Positions 10,730 to 20,689 of a stretch of 25,057 nucleotides of DNA are shown piece after piece; position 1 is the first letter of the stretch, and each line of letters starts with the position of its first letter. The notes below the pieces were generated by a model, which was not told the origin of the DNA, did not search any database, and was given only the letters and a program-made list of their open reading frames with translations. A program made the translations under genes and the position numbers. Source of the DNA: Monosporascus cannonballus (Eukaryota; Ascomycota; Sordariomycetes; Xylariales). The DNA is taken from contig QJNS01000490.1 of the NCBI GenBank assembly GCA_004154925.1, positions 1-25,057 on the forward strand, read 5' to 3'.

Positions 10730-13252
10730 CATCCTATAATGTCCTCATTCATGCCTCTCATACTTCAGAAACCCCATCTACGCGACAAAATGGCCCTTTA
10801 CAGCGCAGTAACGTCGCTTCTTGCTCCAACTTCAAGAAACCGCGGGATCTAGGCTCGCGGTTTCCACTAGCTCCCAGAGAGAAATCTTAGGCCTTGTTCT
10901 GGGAGAATACGGCGGCGTGGGCGATGCATTATACTCTCACAGGGATCTAGCAGCCCTCGTTGCGCTGCCGGAGCAGCCATTCCGTCCAGGCCCCTCCCTT
11001 CAGACCCCCTGCGGGAGAAAGGCGGTGCTCCGAGTGATGCTCCGTGGCGGCATCGGCCGGTGTGGAAGAGCAAGTCAGTTCCACAGCCCCGTCCGCCTCT
11101 TGGTGCGGCGGCGGATGCTTTTTTAAACGGATGATTCAGGCCAATAAACACCCACGGCAAGTTGTTTTGGATGCGGAGAGGAGAATGCGTCGATTTGCGC
11201 GCAGAAATAGGGTCCATCGTGCGCCTTTGGTAGGTAGATGACCGCCCTCGCCGCGCGCGTACTGAGGCCGCCTTGACTTGCGTGAGGGCGGTTTTGTGAA
11301 TTACAGGTGTGTCATGAGGTCGGTCGCCGGAAGTAGGGGAGACGTCTGGAGGATGCGCTTAGCGATTAGAGCCGATGCAGGCGCTGTTTTGCTTCCGGCC
11401 ATCGGTTGTGGCGGTAGCCCGGTCCATTGGGCGTCATCTCGCCATTACAGGTTTATGCAAGTATCGATGTCCTGCGGCATGTATCAGAAGTGCATATCTT
11501 GGCCGGGATGAGAACGCCCAAGCTCCCGACTCCTGGAAGACGTGAGAATTCTGTCATCGAGCGGAATGGGATGAGTTCTACGACATGGATTTATTCCACG
11601 CGGCTCTCGGAAAGTACTAGCCTTGAAACCACGTAGTAATAGCATACTGAACCGCGAGATCTTGCATGGGGCAGATTGTACCTGATCTGCGTAGTGGGAG
11701 TGGGGGTTTAGTCGGTTCATTACAAGAAGCTGGACAGCCAAATCGGATAGCTATGCTGCGTCCAATCATTCATCTGTATGAGGAAGGGCATGGCACCATG
11801 ATAGATTTCTCTTGAGCGGATATCATTTGAAGGTCCTCTATCAGAGAAAGAAGCGGCTTGTCTAGATAGGTACCACATAAGACGACTGCGCCGCCTAACT
11901 ACTAGATTTGGAAGTATTGCCCCCCTGCAGAGGGTTATAGATTGGCTAGTAGCACCCTGTTCAGTCGCATTGAGAAGTCCAAGAAGCCGGTCATGCTCCG
12001 AGTCCTCCCGCTATCGAGATATGAGGGACTTTCCTTCAAGCAAAGTCTAGGTCGGGTGAGCGGGGAAGGCCTGCCTCATTATCGCGTCCCCGTGTGGCGA
12101 CGCAAGTCTTATTGACCTAGCCTCAGCGATCCTCGAGGCAGCCTTTTTCGATTTGGGGGTTTCTTTTTGCTAGCATTGCTTTGCCTCTCCGTGACCGGAA
12201 TGAGTATGGCGATGTTTAGACATATAGCCGTTCCTCGTTTTTAATATATGTCGTCCATTTTGGGGGCATTTTGCGGGGGTGTATTATGCGGGCGCTGATG
12301 TGATAGTAAGCCGGATGCACCAGTTTAGGTGCAGTGCGCATACCGGCAAGGTTTGCCCCCATGCTGGTTGAGTGCCTCCATGTCGAGTTGGACCAATGTA
12401 ATGCGCAATGGGTATATCTCTGATTGCCTACGGTCGCATCCGGAGCCCAGATACTCAGGGGTCACTCGGGCTGACTTATGGCAATTACGTTGATGTCCGA
12501 ATGCCGTGGTGAGAGTCAGACATCCCATGTCTTGGGGGGCGGGGGGGTACTTGATGATATACAAGGCATTGGGTCCAACCTGGGAGGAATAGCTTGCTTT
12601 CCTAGCGTGACCGACCTCCTGTCACAAAGGCAATGTGATAGTCTCCTTGAGGAGGAAAGTTCGACAGAGCCGGGACGGCCTTTTAGGACCGTCGAAATTC
12701 TCCGTGGTGGGCCGAGAATAAAATAAAACCTTTGAACGGCATCGAGTCAATTTCCGGCGCCTTGACGAACATGGCCTCCCCCGTGCTTCTATCGAGGCGG
12801 CATGCCTTTTTGTGGGGTGACGTCGCATTTCCCGTGACGAGCTTACGAAGTATTGAGTTGACCGTTGGGAGAGAGAATCAAACTCTTTGCGCTTCGGGTG
12901 AGATGCCAAGATGCGGGTCTGCCACAGCCGCATTCGCTCCCGCCCACTTTGCGTGTAGCGTACGCAATCACTGTTGGACGCACTATTCCAACCAGCCAAT
13001 GGGGATCCTAACCGTTGGAAGACCCCTATGCGGCTTGTTGTTGTTGTTGTGAAGGAGAATCCGGGTGTCTGGCGGGTAATTGAGGCCATGTAATGGACGA
13101 AGCTGCCGAGGACTTCCCCCTGGTTCGGTTCGCTGATCCTTCAACCCGCTACATGTGGACGGGAAGAGAGGTTGGCTTTTAGTTCAAAGCGACCACCCAC
13201 CCGTCGTTTCGCTATTCCGTTATAGTCGTTCGTCGTGTCCATCGAGCGTGTT
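10730..13252. other. Intergenic region with possible decayed coding, no intact gene
   Basis: About 2.5 kb. On the minus strand, 11217-10790 reads coding-like apart from a few stops (described separately). A 155-codon minus-strand frame with an ATG at 13089 runs to 12622. It is Ser/Arg-rich with no recognisable domain, and a neighbouring frame over the same DNA reads at least as well with three stops, so I do not call a gene. A (TTG)5 run sits near 13035-13050. I see nothing else. Confidence 0.4.
10790..11217 (-). pseudogene. Possible relic of an unrecognised protein-coding sequence
   Basis: One minus-strand frame gives a coherent peptide reading. It includes HPPPHQEADGAVELTC, then GGAWTEWLLRQRNEGC, then CIAHAAVFSQNKA, then GASGNREPRSRGFLKLEQEA. 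A TGA stop lies near the start of the reading, and further stops lie at 10949-10947 (TAG), 10931-10929 (TAA) and 10889-10887 (TAA). All three of the later stops could derive from CAG or CAA by one C-to-T change. I do not recognise the family. Coding-like appearance is subjective, and the stop density is only somewhat lower than expected by chance, so this is weak. Confidence 0.2.
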
Positions 13253-14148
13253 AGGTCATTGGAAGAGCTTTCTTTGTCAGTTCCTATCTCGAGTGTTGCT
13301 ACAGGACCATTGGTGCTTATATCGATACTGGCGATTTAGACAACTCCCCAATTCAGTTACACTCCTTTACTCACTTTTATATCGGCTTCTCTGGGGTGGT
13401 AGTTCGTGTGTTATATTGGCTACGCCATATCTTGATTAGGAGGCTTGGGGAATTCGGGTCGACGATATGTTATCTGAAAAGGCCCAAAGGCTCGGGGAGC
13501 AGGTTTGTGTCACTCATCACCCGGGGATTCTCAGGACAAGTCGCTCACAGATCGAAGCAGGAAACGATCGGGACTGCAGTCCCTCTGACTGTTCCCTCCG
13601 TCGCGGTTACCACGGGAGGAGACCCCGCCGCAGTGTCAGATGGCTACTTCTCAACTCAGCCTCACGCTCTCAGCAGTGGATCCCAGTCCAGTCCAGACGC
13701 ATACGGCGGCGACAACGAAGGCCCAGCACCGCCTTACACGCCCTTCCCTACCTTTCCCATGCCTCCCAGAAGGACCGGCTCGGCAATAAGTCAAACCCAC
13801 GGCGCAGAAGCCCCGAGTATCTCTACCAGACTAGAGATACCACAACCACTCACGCACGCGCACACCCGCGACACGGCGTCGCCCGCCACCCCGATGAGCG
13901 AGCGCAGCATCCGGAGCTTCCAGACGGCGGACGACCACGAGCGGGGGTCCTTGCGGTTGACGCTAACCCGCTCAACAACCTATAATCAAATCAAACCCTT
14001 CTTCAGCAGAGGCTCGGAGCCCTTCGACAACTCACCACAGCCGGGCGTGAGCCCGAGGAAATCGAAAGTAATCGCGGTTACGGTGCTCACGCTCACCCTC
14101 CTCGTCGTTCTGGGCATAATATTCGGTCTCGTGAAATGGTATACCTAG
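13253..14148 (+). CDS. C-terminally anchored Ser/Pro-rich membrane protein, 5' end unresolved
   Basis: The frame is open from about 13253 to the TAG at 14146-14148, but no ATG opens it: the first start-like codon is a GTG at 13396 and the first in-frame ATG is near 13759. Coding-like sequence begins around 13560-13610 (VPLTVPSVAVTTGGDP), so an upstream exon with the true start is probably joined by an intron I cannot place. Several CAG/AG acceptors lie between 13535 and 13580. The body is low-complexity, rich in Ser, Pro, Thr and Gly (PPYTPFPTFPMPPRR, then SERSIRSFQTADDHERGS). A basic SPRKSK precedes one hydrophobic span at about 14068-14133, and only KWYT follows it. That is the layout of a tail-anchored protein with a cytoplasmic body, or a small type II membrane protein. 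I do not recognise the family. Truncation of the 5' end is also possible. Confidence 0.5.
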
Positions 14149-14994
14149 GCGCTCGCCTTTCTAGTCTTCAGCGGCGCCGAGCAATTTGCGGCGCACCTTT
14201 TTTCCCCACCTTTATGTGACGAGCGTGACGTTGTTGATGGGAGATAAGGGTCTTAATGGTATTGGTACCATGGGTTCAGAAGTTAGAAATGGGTTACGGA
14301 AAGCCAGCGGGGTTCTTGTGCGCGTGTAAAGTACCTTGCATAATAATGTATGTTAAAACGGCGGAGCGTTCAGGCTCCCTACTACACCTATCCTGATTTA
14401 TCTTCTGTGCACGAAATAATCCGGAATGGATTCCGATTCACGGCATCATGGTCGGACGAACTGTGCTGAGGGGTCATGTTGGGATTGAGGGCGTATATAA
14501 CAGACGATAATGCTGCTCAATTACTCCAGATCCTCAGTATATTATTAGCTCAATACTGCCAGTTTTCTTGCCTTAAACCGCCTAGGCAGCTTTATTTATA
14601 TAGCTCAGACGGATGCACGAACCCTCGGATTGTGGGGTCGTATCTGGATCGCTGGGGCGGTCCCACAAAAGTTACCGCCGAGCGAGGACGGAGCTTGAGT
14701 TCGCGCAGGCCATCGATGGGTCTCTCCGCTGATACTCAACCCCAGAATACTCAACTAGGCCCTTCCCCTATTGACGCTTGCTCCAGATAGGATATCACAG
14801 AACACAGCTTGGAAAGTCCGAATGTCGCTCTTTTTTGTTTACCGGTCTTCCAGCGAGAGTATTGACACGGGACTAGCTACCAAGTAGCTTCGTGCCAGAT
14901 ACACACAGTCAAGCACGGCAACCTACCCCCCTGAACGAAGCCCTGATCCGGCTTTGATGCGGCCGCCTTATTAACACACATTTCTAACCAGACA
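14149..14994. other. Intergenic region upstream of the Zn2Cys6 gene
   Basis: This holds the 3' flank of the preceding gene and the promoter region of the transcription factor. A 104-codon ORF at 14476-14790 has an ATG but no recognisable domain and sits in promoter space, so I leave it uncalled. A small hairpin (AGCTAC, CAA, GTAGCT) lies near 14874-14889. Confidence 0.4.
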
Positions 14995-17880
14995 ATGGAG
15001 CAGCCAACCACCGGTGGGTCGCAAGCGCAAGCGCGCCCTAGGGCTAAGATGAACTACGCCTGCGAGGCTTGTCGGAGCTCCAAGGTCAAGTGCCTCACCA
15101 GCCCTCTCCCGGGCATCTGCAAGCGGTATTGGTGCCCATATATCTCCGGTCTTTTCATCTTCTTCTTCCAGGTAAAATGATTTACTTACAGCTGTATCCC
15201 GTCTGATAGGTGCGCCGACTTCAAGCGGGAGTGTGTCTTCAGAACCGGTCCCCGAACCCGCCGCCCCAAGAACCCCCCACCGTAAGTTATTACATTGTTT
15301 AGTTAGTTCTTGTTCAGTCACCGTCAGACGTGTGGTTACTCGCTACCTATGTATGTAAGTGACTAAGCGCCCATCGCATATAATTACAGAGACGCCATCA
15401 TCCGGCCTCCGCCCGGACCGAGTAAGACGTTCAGCATCGACTTCAGCATGCCCGCGGACGAGGACCCGGCCACCCATTTCGACTCGCTGCGGGAGCACCA
15501 CGAGCGCATCCTCGAGGACCTCTTGCCGTCTCCCGACAGAGAGGAGGACGAGGGCAAGGGCGGCGGCCAGATCTTCAGCCTCGATGACCAGTCGAGAACG
15601 CCATCGTCCATGACGATGGCCAGCAGTTCGACGAGGTCGCCGCGGCGGCAAAGGCCCCTGGGCGAGCTGGGGATCCAGCCACAGTTCAACCTCGACTCGG
15701 CCGAGAGGCTGCTCGCGACCTTCCAGGACACGCTGTTGCCGCACTGCCCGAGCGTCGCCCTGCCCGACGGCGCCGACGTGCGGTCCCTGGCGCGCGACAT
15801 GCCCTTCGTGCTGCTGGCCATCCTGGCTGTCACGAGCTGCTCGACAAGCTTGCAGGGGCACAGCCTCTACGACGAGGAGTTCCGCAAGGTGCTCGGCCTG
15901 AAGTTCGTAACCAGCTCCGAGAGGTCGCTGGAGATGCTGCAGGGGCTACTGATATACTGCGCCTGGTGAGCCTAACTAAATATGGTCCGGCTTTGTGAGG
16001 TAGCAAAGACGAACGAGGCTGACGGACAACGTCGTCGCGCCGCCATCTAGGTATCCGTTTCACCTGCGGCCGAAAAACAGACAGGTAATCCAGTATATGC
16101 GCATGGCCGTCGACATCGTGCAAGATCTCGAACTCGACCGGGAGGGCGGCTACATGTCGTTGGACCCGCAGGACAAACTACCTGGAATCCGCGCGTTCCT
16201 TGCGTGCCATTACAGCCTGTCGAAGTGAGCGTAGAACGTTTCTTCCACTCTTCCCTCTCTTCCCCTCCTCCCCCTTCCCCTCATCCACCCCTCTCGTTCT
16301 CCCTTCCCCAGCCGCAGCCGTTTCCGCATTCCCGCATTAGTTGGTTAACACAACATCACCTCAAACAGCTACTACTGGACATGGCGCATGGTACCAGCCC
16401 TACCGTACAACTCGTGGGTGGCGCACTGCTGGGAGGTGCTAGAGCGGAGCAGCACGCTCGACGGGGACCAGACGCTCGTCTGGCTCGTGCGCCTGCAGCA
16501 CATCACTGACGCGGCAGAGGAGCTGGACCAGACCTGCATGAACTCCAAGAACGGTAGCCCGATCGACCACCACCGAAATATCATGCGCCTGGGCCTCGAG
16601 GTGCAGCTGCGGGAGTGGCAGCGCGCCATTCCCGGGCGGTTCGCGACGGCGCGTAAGTCATCTCACGTTCATTATATGCTTCGCTGATTTGTTCCGAGCT
16701 CTGGGCCCCTCATATGTCCATTTATTCATTTGGCCCCCTTTGTCTCCCCCTTACCAGGGGGCCACCACTAACCGAGATACTACGAAACACCGCAGCGAGC
16801 ATCTTCATGGCGTCCCTCTTCGCAGAGATCTTCCTCGGGACGGCGCCCCTCATGAAGATGCCCCGACACAGCAAGAACAGAAAGAACGACAACAAGCACC
16901 AACAAGCCTCATCCCCCTCGTTACCATCTTCGCCATCGTCAACAATAGACGCCGACAAGCTCACCGCGGCCATGGCGCCACTGCGTGCCTTCTTCGACGG
17001 CGTGTCCGCCTTATCGCCGACGCAGATGCTGGGGCTCTGCAGCGCGGACCGCAGCCGGCTGATCATCGCGCTCATCGTGGCGCTGCAGTGCAGCTTCCCC
17101 GTGCCAGCGTGCCCGGCGTTCGACTGGGCGCGGGCGCGGCGATTCCTTGACCTCGGGTCGCACCTCTCGAGGTTGACGGCCGAGCCGCACGAAGGGGAGG
17201 GTCAAGGTCAGGGGCAGGGGCAAGGGCAGGGGCAGGGGCAAGGGCAGGGGCAGGGGCAGGGGCAGGGGCAGGGGCAGGGGCAGCAGGGGCGAGAGGATGA
17301 GGGACGAAGGATGGGAAACGGGAAACGGGGTGCGGGCGGGGCCGGGACCGGAAACGGGAACGAGACCAAGAAGAAAATCGACGTCTGCGCCGCCATGAGG
17401 GTCGTGTTGCGCGCCGTGAAGGCCAGGTACTACAGGAAAATCGCGGCGTCCGAGGCCGCTGCCGCCACCACCTCCCCTGAGGCAGAGGAGGGGCGAGGCC
17501 AGATCAGTGCTCGATGCCCCATGCTTGATGGCACTCTGTCCGAGTACCTGCCCATGTGGGAAGGCCAGCAAATTCAGGTTCAGCGGCTGGGACAGGGCGG
17601 CTTTGCTGATCCCTGCCCCTCCTCGTACGGCGCCTCTTCGTCGCAGGGCGGCAGTGCCGGCGGTGGCATGGCGACAAACCCCCTGGCAGGTGCCGCCGAC
17701 ATGCCGGATTTCATGATGCCGATGACCATGGATCATCAGGAGGATCCGGCAGGCTTATCGGATAGGCCTGCGGTCCTCTGCGATCTGTGGGCGACGATGA
17801 CGATGGGTTGGGCGGCTGACACGGCAGATATCGACCTAAGCGGGATAGGACATGTGCAGTATGATGGATTCGAGTTATAA
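14995..17880 (+). CDS. Zn2Cys6 (Gal4-type) fungal transcription factor, six exons
   Basis: Exons: 14995-15125, 15210-15281, 15390-15965, 16051-16224, 16369-16652 and 16758-17880, about 786 codons. The zinc cluster is split by intron 1. Cys 23, 26, 33, 42, 45 and 52 fit C-x2-C-x6-C-x8-C-x2-C-x6-C and coordinate two zinc ions; a basic tail (RTRRPK) follows. Exons 3-5 carry the usual middle homology region (LLATFQDTLLPHCPSV, CAWYPFHLRPKNRQ, MVPALPYNSWVAHCWEVLE, IMRLGLEVQLREWQRAIPGR). Exon 6 continues with ILRNTAASIFMASLFAEIF and ends in an acidic, Met-rich tail. A nuclear regulator binding CGG-type sites is expected from the family. Introns 1-4 join in frame. Intron 5, with donor GTAAGT and acceptor CCAG, leaves the frame one base short, so either a weaker donor (near 16640, GTTCGC) is used or there is an indel in the G-run at 16757-16761. 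Exon 6 carries a Gly-Gln repeat. The target genes cannot be told. Confidence 0.85.
16239..16310 (+). other. Polypyrimidine tract within intron 4 of the Zn2Cys6 gene
   Basis: A nearly pure C/T stretch of about 70 bases lies inside the 144-nt intron 4, upstream of a GGTTAAC branch-like site and the AACAG acceptor. It accounts for the unusual length of this intron compared with the 84-108 nt of its neighbours. Confidence 0.7.
17200..17283 (+). repeat. In-frame hexanucleotide repeat encoding (Gly-Gln)14
   Basis: Fourteen GGNCAR units, mostly GGGCAG, lie in exon 6 of the Zn2Cys6 gene. Because the unit is six bases, gain or loss of units preserves the reading frame. The plus strand carries at least twelve consecutive G3-G4 runs spaced by CA, so it could form G-quadruplexes. 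Interspersed CAA and GGT units at the 5' end suggest that end is older than the near-pure 3' end. Confidence 0.95.
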
Positions 17881-18083
17881 ACGTGCCCATTTGGGAGGCT
17901 TTATATGCTAAATCAACATAATAATATATAGCAACAACTAATGCGACCCTGCTCATGCAACACCATACAGGAAACAATCCACCATGCGTTGCTCAAATCG
18001 CATTATAAGGCTTCATTGCGTATACGTGCACCCTATTTTCTGTTAGATGCGTGTCCGGAAGTGAAAGGGGTAAAGGGACAAAC
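17881..18083. other. Convergent 3' intergenic spacer
   Basis: Roughly 200 bp separates the stop of the Zn2Cys6 gene from the stop of the methyltransferase on the other strand. AT-rich sequence (AATAATATATAG) near 17918-17931 is a plausible poly(A) region for the plus-strand gene. No gene fits here. Confidence 0.5.
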
Positions 18084-19623
18084 TCACCCCTCGGAATACG
18101 CATGGACCTTAGGATCCGCCATGTCCTGTCTCACACGCTCCAATAGCTCGTGTACCCTCTCAGGTTCCCATCCTAGAACCCGCGTGAAGAGCGCCATACT
18201 CATGCTTTCGAGCCCATTACTCATGTCGCTGCCTAATAATACAGCAAGGTGCTTGTTGCGGCTGCCCTTCATCCAGGGGTTGAGACCGACATGCTCCCTC
18301 GTCTCGACAATATTCACGAAGCCTAGTTCTTGTAGCCATTCGCTGTAGTACTGGGCATTTGTCCAGTGTCGACCAATGCGAGCCGCGGCCTCGATTATCT
18401 TATCGCCCCATTCTTTGAGAGCGCAGTTTTCCGGCGGTGGTGTTACGTACTGGAATGGCATAATGGGGTCACGGAGCTCGATCCAGCCGCCTGGTTCGAG
18501 AGCTTCGTATGCTTGTGCGAAGACGGCCTTCGGATCCGCGAAACAAGTCACGATGGCGCGCATGTGAATGAAGTCAAATTTTTGACTGAAAGACCACTCA
18601 TCCTCGGCATCGCAGATCTCAAAAGACACATTAGGCGGGGCGCTATAGACAAGCGTTAGCGGATTGATCGTATGGAGCAGGGAGCTTCCATACTATGGAG
18701 GTTGGATTGGAGACAAATCTGTTCCTAGCACGTTGGTTCCAGGATGATCTCGACCTTGAACGGTCAGCGTCGGCCATCTGCATCGAGTCTTTCAGGGGTG
18801 CTCACCAAATTCGATGGCCCATATTCCGGTTCCTGTTGCGACGTCCAAGACATTCCTAACATTCTCGTCTATGGGAGCGAGATAGAGTTTTCCCTCACTG
18901 TATAGTGTGAATATCCGATGTTGGAAATCTGCAACTGCGAGTAAGCAACGTACGGCATGCATGGCCGTAGGAGGCAGTACCTAATCTGTCTTGTTCCGAC
19001 TGGTTGGTTGGTTTGATGTCAGCACGGCCTTCTCGATTCCTCTTGAACGGAAGATGAGGCTTACCTCGTCATTAGGTAGCATATATTTGCCCTCTTTATA
19101 TCTGTGATACGTCCTACCATTTTCAACGACATGGTCGTAAATGCTACTAGCTACACTCATGGTTGATGACCTAATAGTCGAGCATGTTAGCTAGAGCCTA
19201 GAGAGCACCGTAATCATGTTGTAAAATTATTGTACTCACATATTGCTCATGTCCCCGAGCGCAGAGTCTCTATCCCAGCGGTCCTGAACATGTCAAATTC
19301 CCGGTTAGCTCATGCATATTGCAGTCTTCTATATATCCCCCCAATCTGAACAGCTATAATGGAAGGCAGAGACCATGAACGATGTGATTGATATTGGTCG
19401 GGCTCTGTTGGACGCTCAAGCGTCGATGTCGATGGACGACAAGAAGGATTCCATTGGTATATCAGGGTTACACAGAACTCACATCAATCTGCAATGACGG
19501 TGTAGTCACCATACTTGCAGTGTCGGACTGTATATGTGCCGGAGGTGCGGGATGAGCTGCGGGTGCAACGTATGCCGCGGCATGCGGGTCATGAAGACTG
19601 TCAGTGTCCATAGGATCATCCAT
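18084..19623 (-). CDS. LaeA-like (UMTA-type) SAM-dependent methyltransferase, seven exons
   Basis: Exons, right to left: 19623-19483, 19283-19240, 19170-19065, 18999-18981, 18934-18806, 18754-18694 and 18642-18084. Every junction is GT-AG and keeps frame, giving 352 residues, a usual length for this family. After a Pro/Ala-rich N-terminus comes the family hallmark ENGRTYHRYKEGKYMLPNDE, then SEQDRL and FTLYSEGKLYLAPI. SAM-binding motif I is VLDVATGTGIWAIEFG (residues 132-147). The acidic residue after strand 2 is D159 in GTDLSPIQP, followed by ICDAEDEW (176-183), FDFIHMRAI (189-197) and ALEPGGWIEL (214-223). LaeA itself is a nuclear regulator in the velvet complex that controls secondary metabolism and development; paralogues like this are numerous and mostly uncharacterised. 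I chose the ATG at 19623 because the upstream in-frame candidate is a GTG at 19689. The first 47 residues lack a recognised domain. The substrate is unknown. Confidence 0.9.
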
Positions 19624-20640
19624 ATTTATGAGCGTGTTCGTAGTTCCGTAGGTGATACGATCTGCCGTGTAGTACGACGATAATTTCACTTGGTAGTATG
19701 AGGCACCGAGGGTAGAGAATGGAGTGGTGTTGGATGAGTGAATGAACGAATGGGGCTATTGAGCGTAGGTATCGGATGTAGGTAAGTAATTATGCATTAC
19801 AAAGGCCCAGCCAGGCTCATAAGCCGCCATGCAAGATTGTCGTCGAAGATGCCGCTATTAGGTAAGCATTGTATGTAGATCAAGATCATCTCAAAAATCC
19901 ATCCCAAAGTGCACTAATCGAAATGGAAAAGGGCCAGGTCGCAGGGGTTGGACACGTGTGATTGTCGTCCATACAGACAATTCAACCGAGAGTTAGCTTA
20001 GCTTGGTGGAGATTGCTGTATGTGAATCCCCCGATGCGCCCCCCATCAAGGCCAGAGCCCATCTGCGAAGTCCTGCATGTAATTTGCTCCATGCGTTGCT
20101 GCAGAAAAATGATAGTGATTAACGATGGGAACACAGTGTTAAGTGGGGCAATAGTTTAAGCAGCATCTCCAATTCATCAAATAGTCTCCCCAAGGGCCCC
20201 TCCCCCTTATCCAGAAGCGGCACTTGAGTAGCCACTGGGAGATACTGCCGAGACCCTCCTCCCCCCGTGTGCGACCTCCTCCTTACCCCTCCAAGTATCG
20301 TACCGAGATCTGCTAATCTGGCTATCGGTGAGGCCGCGGTGCCCCCAGCCCTATGTCAGTAAATGAGAACCGGTAATGATAGCATGTCACACTCTCTGCC
20401 TCTATGTCGTCTCCACCCATCGTACATATGTTCATAAACACCCAGTAGACAAGCAAGTGGTAAGTGATATTTTGTCATTCCATTCGCATCCCTATAACCG
20501 TATTTTATCAAGGTGATCCCGAATGCTACTCTACTTGGGTAATAAGAAGGTCAAAAGGTTCCAGCTGCATCCCAAAGAGCAAACTCCAAGGCTACCTAGC
20601 ATGACAAGTCGTAAACCATTGGATTCCTCTTGCAAGGCAG
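19624..20640. other. Upstream region of the methyltransferase, no gene
   Basis: About 1 kb. A C-rich block at 20188-20300 contains repeated CCCCT on the plus strand (AGGGG read toward the methyltransferase), which resembles stress-response elements. It lies about 570-680 bases upstream of the start, so a role is speculative. The ORFs here are 76 codons or fewer with no recognisable domain. Confidence 0.35.
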
Positions 20641-20689
20641 CGCACGCCACGAACCATGTGTACGCACCTTCCGACATCCGCAAACATGT

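Noticed and set aside
13455..13470. EcoRI- and SalI-like sites close together, suggesting vector or adaptor sequence
   Set aside because: They are isolated six-base sites within continuous genomic-looking sequence, with no other vector features. Coincidence is sufficient.
13467..13985. 172-codon plus-strand frame with an ATG, overlapping the tail-anchored gene
   Set aside because: It is very rich in Arg and Ser, as expected of the +1 shadow of a Ser/Pro-rich frame. The other frame ends in a clear membrane span, which this one lacks.
14476..14790. 104-codon plus-strand ORF with an ATG
   Set aside because: It sits in the promoter region of the Zn2Cys6 gene, and its peptide loses any pattern after the first third. 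I found no family resemblance.
15343..15861. 172-codon minus-strand open frame over exon 3 of the Zn2Cys6 gene
   Set aside because: It lies antisense to well-supported exons with a conserved fungal transcription factor reading, and its Arg/Gly-rich peptide is typical of antisense GC-rich DNA.
17011..17736. 241-codon minus-strand open frame inside exon 6 of the Zn2Cys6 gene
   Set aside because: It is a shadow of the GC-rich coding strand. Its long Pro-Leu run is just the reverse reading of the Gly-Gln repeat.
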